Shown here: positions 58,360 through 64,000 of the stretch, in pieces
Layout of the letters: each line of letters starts with the position of its first letter
Position numbering within the stretch: the first letter of the stretch is position 1
Source of the DNA: Arsenophonus sp052174115
Lineage (GTDB): Bacteria > Pseudomonadota > Gammaproteobacteria > Enterobacterales > Enterobacteriaceae
Length of the DNA stretch: 64,000 nucleotides
Direction of reading: 5' to 3'
NCBI GenBank assembly: GCA_052174115.1
Contig: JBQMRX010000001.1
Location: 1,116,001-1,180,000, forward strand
Program-made: the position numbers and the translations under genes
The notes under the pieces: model-generated
Database searches by the model: none
Seen by the model: only the letters and a program-made list of their open reading frames with translations
What the model was told of the DNA's origin: nothing

Positions 58360-61071
58360 ATGTTAACTAAGTTACTAACAAAAATTTTTGGTAATCGTAA
58401 CGATCGTACTTTGCGTTGTTTTGATAAACTTATTAATAATATTAATAAGTTAGAGTCTGAATTTGAAAAAATTTCAGATAAAGAGCTTAAAGCTAAAACT
58501 AATGAATTTCGTCATCGTCTTAAATTAGGAGTAACATTAGATGATTTAATTCCTGAAGCATTTGCAACTGTTCGCGAAGCTAGTAAACGTGTATTTAATA
58601 TGCGACATTTTGATGTTCAATTGTTAGGTGGCATAGTACTTAATGAATGTTGTATCGCAGAAATGCGTACTGGTGAAGGAAAAACATTAACATCTACATT
58701 ACCTGCATATTTAAATGCTTTAACAGGTAAAGGTGTTCATATTGTTACAGTAAATGATTATTTAGCTAAACGTGATGCAGAAAATAATCGAATACTCTTT
58801 GAATTTCTTGGTATGACAGTTGGTATTAATTTATCAGGTATGTCTACAAAAATGAAACGTAAAGCTTATACAGCAGATATTACTTATGGGATTAACAATG
58901 AATATGGTTTTGATTATTTACGCGATAATATGGTTTTTACGCCAGAAGAACGTGTACAACGTAAACTCCATTACGCATTAATTGATGAGGTTGATTCTAT
59001 TTTAATTGATGAAGCTCGTACTCCATTAATTATTTCAGGACCAGCAGAAAATAGTTCGGATTTATATAAAAAAATTGATAAATTAATTCCTAAGTTTAAG
59101 CAACAATTAAAAGAAGATTCAGATAGTTTTCAAGGCGAAGGACATTTTTCTATTGATGAAAAATCACGACAAGTTACATTAACAGAACGTGGATTAGAAT
59201 TAATTGAACAATTGTTAGTAAAAGAAAATTTAATGGAAGATGGTGAGTTACTTTATTCTCCTAGTAATATAATGCTTATGCATCATGTGATGGCTGCTTT
59301 ACGTGCTCATGTACTTTTTAATCGTGATGTAGATTATATTGTCAAAGATCGTCAAATTATTATTGTTGATGAGCATACTGGACGTACAATGGAGGGGCGT
59401 CGTTGGTCAGATGGATTACATCAAGCTGTTGAAGCAAAAGAAAATGTTGAAATTCAAAATGAGAATCAAACATTAGCGTCAATTACCTTCCAAAATTATT
59501 TTCGTTTATATGAAAAACTTGCTGGTATGACTGGTACTGCTGATACAGAATCTTTTGAATTTAAATCTATTTATAAATTAGATACAATAGTTATTTCAAC
59601 CAGTCGTCCAATGATTCGCAAAGATTTATCTGATTTAGTTTATATGACAGAAACAGACAAATTTATTGCAATTATAAATGATATTCGCGAATGTATTAGT
59701 AAGGGGCAACCAGTATTAGTTGGTACTATTTCAATTGAAAAATCAGAACTAATTTCTCAGCAATTAACTAAAGCTAATATTGTACATAATGTTTTAAATG
59801 CTAAATTTCATGAAATGGAAGCAGATATTATTGCTGAAGCAGGGCAAACTGGCTCAGTTACCATTGCAACCAATATGGCAGGTCGAGGTACAGATATTGT
59901 ATTAGGAGGAAGCTGGCAAGCGGAAATTAATAAATTAAAGATTTTTACACAAAAGGAAGTTGATAAGATTAAAACAGCATGGCAAAAGCGTCATGAAGCA
60001 GTGATTTTAGCTGGTGGATTACATGTTATTGGTACTGAGCGCCATGAATCTCGTCGTATTGATAATCAATTACGTGGACGTTCTGGACGTCAAGGTGATC
60101 CAGGTTCATCACGTTTTTATCTTTCAATGGAAGATTCTTTAATGCGTATTTTTGCTTCTGATCGAGTTGCAGGAATGATGCGTAAATTAGGTATGAAGCC
60201 TGGTGAAGCAATTGAACATCCTTGGGTAACGAAAGCAATTGCTAATGCACAGCGTAAAGTTGAAAATCGAAATTTTGACATTCGAAAACAACTGTTAGAA
60301 TATGATGATGTTGCTAATGATCAACGTCGAGCTATTTATTCACAACGAAACGATTTATTAGATGGTGATGATGTTAGTGAAACAATTGATATTATTCGTA
60401 AAGATGTTATAACTATTACTATTGATGATTATATACCTCGTCAATCTTTAAAAGAAATGTGGGACGTTGATGGTTTACAAAAAAAATTAAGTAACGATTT
60501 TAGTTTACAATTACCTATTAAGAAGTGGCTTGATAAAGAATTAGAATTATATGAAGAAACTTTGCGTGATCGTATTTTAGAAAAAATGATTAAAAATTAT
60601 AAAGAAAAAGAAAAAGTTATTGGTAGTGAGATGATGCGTAATTTTGAAAAAGGAATTATGTTACAAACTCTTGATACATTGTGGAAAGAACATTTATCTG
60701 CAATGGATTATTTACGACAAGGTATTCATTTACGAGGTTATGCACAAAAAGATCCAAAACAGGAATATAAACGAGAATCTTTTACCATGTTTGCCAATAT
60801 GTTAGAAATTCTTAAATATGAAGTAATTAGTACTTTAAGTAAAGTAGAAGTTCGATTACCTGAAGAAATTACTATACTTGATATACAAAGACGTAAGGAA
60901 GCAGAACGCCTTATGAAAAAACAACATCTTAGCCATGAAGTTAAAAATCAAACATTAATATCAAAAATGGAAGTTCAACTTGCAGTTCAAACCAATAAAA
61001 TTGGACGTAATGAACTTTGTCCATGTGGTTCAAGTAAAAAATATAAATATTGTCATGGTGGTTTAAGGTAA
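58360..61071 (+). CDS. secA: Preprotein translocase ATPase SecA
   Basis: Motor ATPase that pushes preproteins through SecYEG, including the exported fimbrial proteins and lipoproteins of this window. Walker A is in EMRTGEGKTL at residues 101-110, the DEAD-like VDEVDSILIDEA is near 207-218, and helicase motif ATNMAGRGTDI and GRSGRQGDPGSSRF lie in NBD2. The C-terminal zinc and SecB-binding motif CPCGSSKKYKYCHGG is complete. I chose the ATG at 58360 (MLTKLLTKIFG), matching E. coli; the frame continues five codons to a TTG. The protein has 903 residues, against 901. Without secM the usual secretion-feedback on its translation must be missing. Confidence 0.98.
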   Translation: MLTKLLTKIFGNRNDRTLRCFDKLINNINKLESEFEKISDKELKAKTNEFRHRLKLGVTLDDLIPEAFATVREASKRVFNMRHFDVQLLGGIVLNECCIAEMRTGEGKTLTSTLPAYLNALTGKGVHIVTVNDYLAKRDAENNRILFEFLGMTVGINLSGMSTKMKRKAYTADITYGINNEYGFDYLRDNMVFTPEERVQRKLHYALIDEVDSILIDEARTPLIISGPAENSSDLYKKIDKLIPKFKQQLKEDSDSFQGEGHFSIDEKSRQVTLTERGLELIEQLLVKENLMEDGELLYSPSNIMLMHHVMAALRAHVLFNRDVDYIVKDRQIIIVDEHTGRTMEGRRWSDGLHQAVEAKENVEIQNENQTLASITFQNYFRLYEKLAGMTGTADTESFEFKSIYKLDTIVISTSRPMIRKDLSDLVYMTETDKFIAIINDIRECISKGQPVLVGTISIEKSELISQQLTKANIVHNVLNAKFHEMEADIIAEAGQTGSVTIATNMAGRGTDIVLGGSWQAEINKLKIFTQKEVDKIKTAWQKRHEAVILAGGLHVIGTERHESRRIDNQLRGRSGRQGDPGSSRFYLSMEDSLMRIFASDRVAGMMRKLGMKPGEAIEHPWVTKAIANAQRKVENRNFDIRKQLLEYDDVANDQRRAIYSQRNDLLDGDDVSETIDIIRKDVITITIDDYIPRQSLKEMWDVDGLQKKLSNDFSLQLPIKKWLDKELELYEETLRDRILEKMIKNYKEKEKVIGSEMMRNFEKGIMLQTLDTLWKEHLSAMDYLRQGIHLRGYAQKDPKQEYKRESFTMFANMLEILKYEVISTLSKVEVRLPEEITILDIQRRKEAERLMKKQHLSHEVKNQTLISKMEVQLAVQTNKIGRNELCPCGSSKKYKYCHGGLR

Positions 61072-61634
61072 AGCTTAATTATTAAAATAATAAAAAAAGC
61101 TACAATAAATTTTATTATTTATTACATAAGAAATAGAAATATATATAAATTTTATTTATAAAATTAATAGTTAACATAAATCTTATAAATGGAGTTTTTA
61201 AAAACTTTTGATGATAAACTAAAAATAAATAAAGTATTAATAAAAATATTATTTTTTAATTTTTGATAAAAATAAAATATCTTTTATTGATAGTTATTTT
61301 TTTATAAAAATTAAGTTTTTAACTAATAAAATAATTTTGTATTTTCTTACTAAAAATTAACTTGAATCATTAACGTTGCAAAAATAATTTTATATTTGTT
61401 TTTAAAGATTATTAATATCTAAAAAAATTAAATTTATTAATTTATTAATTATTAATATCTCAATTAATAATCTAATTTGAATTAATCATTTAATAACATT
61501 ATAATAAGTTAATATAAATAAGTTTGTTAAGTTATTTTATACAATTGTTATCTATCTTATAAATAACAATTATATAATTCTAATATTTAAATATATTTAA
61601 AATTAAAATTATTATTTTTTTTAAAACTTTTATT
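61072..61634. other. Noncoding gap at the mutT position
   Basis: 560 bp between convergent secA and yacG. mutT follows secA in E. coli; no Nudix box (GX5EX7REUXEEXGU) can be read on either strand. No GC-rich terminator hairpin is evident. Confidence 0.6.
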
Positions 61635-61796
61635 TTAGAAATATTTTATTGACTTTAAAATTTTTTCTTCATCAGCCCATTCACTAAGATCAATTAATTT
61701 ACAACGTTTACTACAAAAAGGGCGATAGAAATTACTTTCTTGCCAAATAACAATTTTATGACAAGTTGGACATTTTATTGTGAATTCATCTAACAT
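61635..61796 (-). CDS. yacG: DNA gyrase inhibitor YacG (small zinc protein)
   Basis: Short zinc protein, 53 residues. In E. coli YacG binds GyrB and inhibits gyrase. The zinc ligands are C9, C12, C28 and C32 in KCPTCHK and FCSKRCKLIDLSEWADEE, an almost exact match to E. coli (NCPTCGK, FCSKRCQLIDLGEWAAEE). The start ATG is preceded by AGGAG. The protein lacks the last dozen residues of E. coli YacG (65), which form the flexible acidic tail; the domain itself is complete. It sits between secA and coaE as in E. coli, with mutT and zapD missing on either side. Confidence 0.93.
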   Translation of the reverse strand: MLDEFTIKCPTCHKIVIWQESNFYRPFCSKRCKLIDLSEWADEEKILKSIKYF

Positions 61797-62316
61797 ATTA
61801 ACTCCTAATAATAAATTAATTTAAATGAGAATTAATTGGATATAAAACATGAGATTTTAAGAATCAATTCATTATTAATTTTATTCGAATAAAATTAATA
61901 ATGAATTTTCTTGATAAAAAATTATCATAATTTTTTATTTTTATGAATATTTAATCATAAATTTAAAAAAATAAATTAAAATCATAAAATCATTGAATAT
62001 ATTAAACAATGATAAATAATATTAATAACTTTATATTAATGAAATATTAATTAATATGTATATTAAGCATTTTCATAATAAGATTAAATCTTTTTAAAAA
62101 TTATTTATAAAATTTTTAATCACTATTTTATATCCATTTTAATCTCTCAATAATATTAATTAAGTTTATTTTATTCATTAATAATGTTGATATAGATATC
62201 GATTATATTTTAATTATTAAATTAATTTAGAATTAGTATAAAATTAATTTAAATAAATAATGAGTTAATATTTTTATATATATCTTAATAAATAATTATA
62301 TTAATAATACCATTTA
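61797..62316. other. Noncoding gap at the zapD position, with a palindrome
   Basis: 520 bp between coaE and yacG, where E. coli has zapD (about 740 bp). No remnant is readable. A perfect 42-bp palindrome lies at 61866-61907. Confidence 0.65.
61866..61907. repeat. Perfect 42-bp palindrome upstream of yacG
   Basis: 21-bp arms meet without a loop at TTC|GAA and each contains two G/C positions. It begins 70 bp upstream of the yacG start codon. Confidence 0.85.
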
Positions 62317-62933
62317 TTATATTTCTTTTAGAGAAATATTCGTAGCTAATTGTAAATATTTCTGATGTAATTTTTTTATAATTTTATCAAGTTTTAATTT
62401 ATTATCGTGATTCTTAATTATATCATCAGCTTTTTGTAAGTACTTTATTCGATTGATTTGATTGAATAAAATTTTTTTTGCTTCTTCTCGGTTAATTTTA
62501 TCCCTTTTTATTATACGGACTACTTGTTCTTCTGGTGTTGCATCAACAACTAGTATGCGATTAGCAATGTTTTCTAAATTGTTTTTGATTAATAATGGTA
62601 TAACCCAAATTATATAAGGATAATTAAATAAAGTTAATTGACGTTGTGTTTCTTGGTGTATTAATGGATGAAGTAAATTATTTAACCATTTTTTTTTCTC
62701 GGATTATTAAATATTTTTTTTCTTAACTTCATGCGATTTAAAGAACCATCATCATTAAGAATAGTTAACCCAAAATATTGTTTTATTATATTAAACGCAT
62801 AAGTATTAGGCATAACAATTTGCCTTGCAATAATATCTGCATCAACAATTGGTACTCCTAGGTATGCAAACTTATTTGAAATAGTACTTTTTCCACTCCC
62901 GATTCCACCAGTAAGAGCAATAACATAACTCAT
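62317..62933 (-). pseudogene. coaE: Dephospho-CoA kinase, frame broken in a 9-A run (possibly rescued)
   Basis: Catalyses the last step of CoA synthesis. Reading from the ATG at 62933 gives MSYVIALTGGIGSGKST with the P-loop, DADIIARQIV and a frame to residue 83, where it stops at 62682. Adding one A to the nine-A run (62689-62697 on the minus strand) restores the frame: WLNNLLHPLIHQETQR, then IIWVIPLLIKNNL, RILVVDATPEEQ and KYLQLATNISLKEI, stopping at 62317. The restored protein has 205 residues, against 206 in E. coli, and all core segments are present. A truncated 83-residue form would be non-functional. CoA is essential and AcpS is retained, so slippage rescue or a sequencing error is more likely than a dead gene. 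Confidence 0.92.
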
Positions 62934-64000
62934 CTATACCTTCCTTTTAATAAGTTTAAATAACGAATTCTAAATAAAATGTTAATTTTTACATTTATTG
63001 TAATTTTCTTAATGAAAATATTGTTTATTTTTATTTTTTTAGAAAAAACTTTATTAAATTTTAATATATAAATCAATTATATTTTAATTAATTTAATAGG
63101 AATAAAATAATAATTTTATTAGATTATTAAAGTAATAAAAAATATAAAATGATATTTTATTTATTTTTAATATTTATTTTAAGTTTATTAATAAATAAGT
63201 TATAAATTTTTACAGACTATTAATTTATTAATTTATTTTAAATTAGAAATAATTTTTTTGAAAATACATTAAATTTTTTATTTAAAAATATTTTTAATTT
63301 TTATTAAAATTTTATATTAATTATTTTATAAAAAATAATATTAACTAAATTATTTTTTAGTCTTTTTATTTTATACATTTATATTTTAATTTAAATTAAA
63401 ATATAAATGTATAAAATAAAAAAATAAAAGTTAATTTTGATTTATTTTATTATTATTTAACGAAATTTATGTAATAAAAATTTTTTAAAATTATAAAATT
63501 TTCATTAATCTAAATATTTGCTATAAATATCTTTATATAATAACTCATTAAATCATAATTTTAATTTTATACTATTAAACAGTAATAATATTTACATTAT
63601 GTTATTTAAAATTAAACTATATTTTTAATAAATTTATAAGTAATAATAATTTTATATAAAATACTAAATTTAATGATATCAAAAATTTTTATTAAATTTT
63701 TAACAGTTTAAATGTTTAATTTAGTACAATTTTTATTGTAATTTAAATATATAAGATAGATGAAATATTATATTTTATTATTTTTTGTTAATTTTATATT
63801 AAAAAATATTATATAGTAAAAATTTTTCTTAAAATATTAAAGAAATTATTTACTTTATATTTATAATATATAATTATAATTTTAATATTTAATATATTTA
63901 AATTTATTCTTAATAATACATCATCAATAACATTGAAATATAAATAGTATGATAGATATTATTATTTATTACATTAAAGTTTATTGCTTAATAATAAGCA
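62934..64000. other. Gene desert beyond coaE, with a 60-bp palindrome
   Basis: About 1.07 kb to the window edge, almost all A/T. In E. coli guaC and the pilin genes follow coaE; nothing is recognisable. The only structure is the very long palindrome at 63363-63422. Confidence 0.6.
63363..63422. repeat. Perfect 60-bp palindrome
   Basis: 30-bp arms are exact reverse complements with no loop, with one C/G pair per arm (63376 and 63409). It would form a long cruciform or RNA hairpin. It lies in a desert, far from any gene. Confidence 0.92.

Noticed and set aside
10321..63422. Palindromes as ends of insertion sequences
   Set aside because: Arms meet within 0-9 nt, leaving no room for a transposase, and arm sequences are unrelated to one another.

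Overview
The window looks like part of the chromosome of a host-restricted gammaproteobacterial symbiont of the order Enterobacterales. Base composition is extremely AT-rich. Gene order follows the Escherichia coli / Proteus backbone almost perfectly, but many genes between the survivors have dissolved into AT-rich sequence. Roughly two thirds of the window is coding, and only about half of the first 40 kb. Closest family resemblance by eye is to the Arsenophonus / Proteus side of the order: there is a two-TM bactofilin like Proteus CcmA, a DUF721 gene beside secA and a DUF1120-type fimbrial operon. That placement is an inference, not a computed phylogeny.

Layout. (1) 1-11.5 kb: start of purL, then tadA, yfhL, and the leftward run acpS-pdxJ-(recO lost)-era-rnc-lepB-lepA-(rseABC lost)-rpoE. 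(2) 13.2-17.7 kb: a complete-looking chaperone-usher fimbrial operon (pilin, chaperone, usher, second subunit) flanked by long gene deserts. (3) 19.3-25 kb: ung, grpE/nadK (divergent), bamE, rnfH-ratA, smpB and its partner tmRNA. (4) 27-38.8 kb: scattered bactofilin, ligA, gltX, tRNA-Val, tRNA-Lys, the peptidoglycan amidase amiD and metK, separated by deserts of 0.6-2.1 kb. (5) 39.9-57.3 kb: an almost unbroken division and cell-wall (dcw) cluster, rsmH-ftsL-ftsI-murE-murF-mraY-murD-ftsW-murG-murC-ddlB-ftsQ-ftsA-ftsZ-lpxC, with mraZ missing. (6) 57.5-63 kb: a DUF721/DciA-like gene, secA, yacG and coaE, with secM, mutT and zapD missing.

How the genes work together. The cell keeps a full route from UDP-MurNAc to lipid II and septal peptidoglycan, lipid A synthesis (lpxC), protein export (secA, lepB), outer-membrane assembly (bamE) and ribosome rescue (smpB + ssrA), so it still builds a real Gram-negative envelope. 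On top of that it keeps a fimbrial system, and sigma-E without its usual regulators.

Most interesting observations. Three genes (ftsL, the 5' end of ftsI, coaE) are put out of frame only by the length of a 9-10 nt poly(A) run, which points either to transcriptional slippage rescue or to homopolymer sequencing error. era ends early at an in-frame TAG where the family has Trp, and its old C-terminus is still readable beyond it. yfhL has a similar readable, out-of-frame tail. The ancestral ATG of lepA has become ATT. None of the tRNA or tmRNA genes encodes CCA. The gene deserts carry a set of long perfect palindromes (up to 60 bp without a loop) that no ordinary feature explains. I found no CRISPR array, insertion sequence or prophage.
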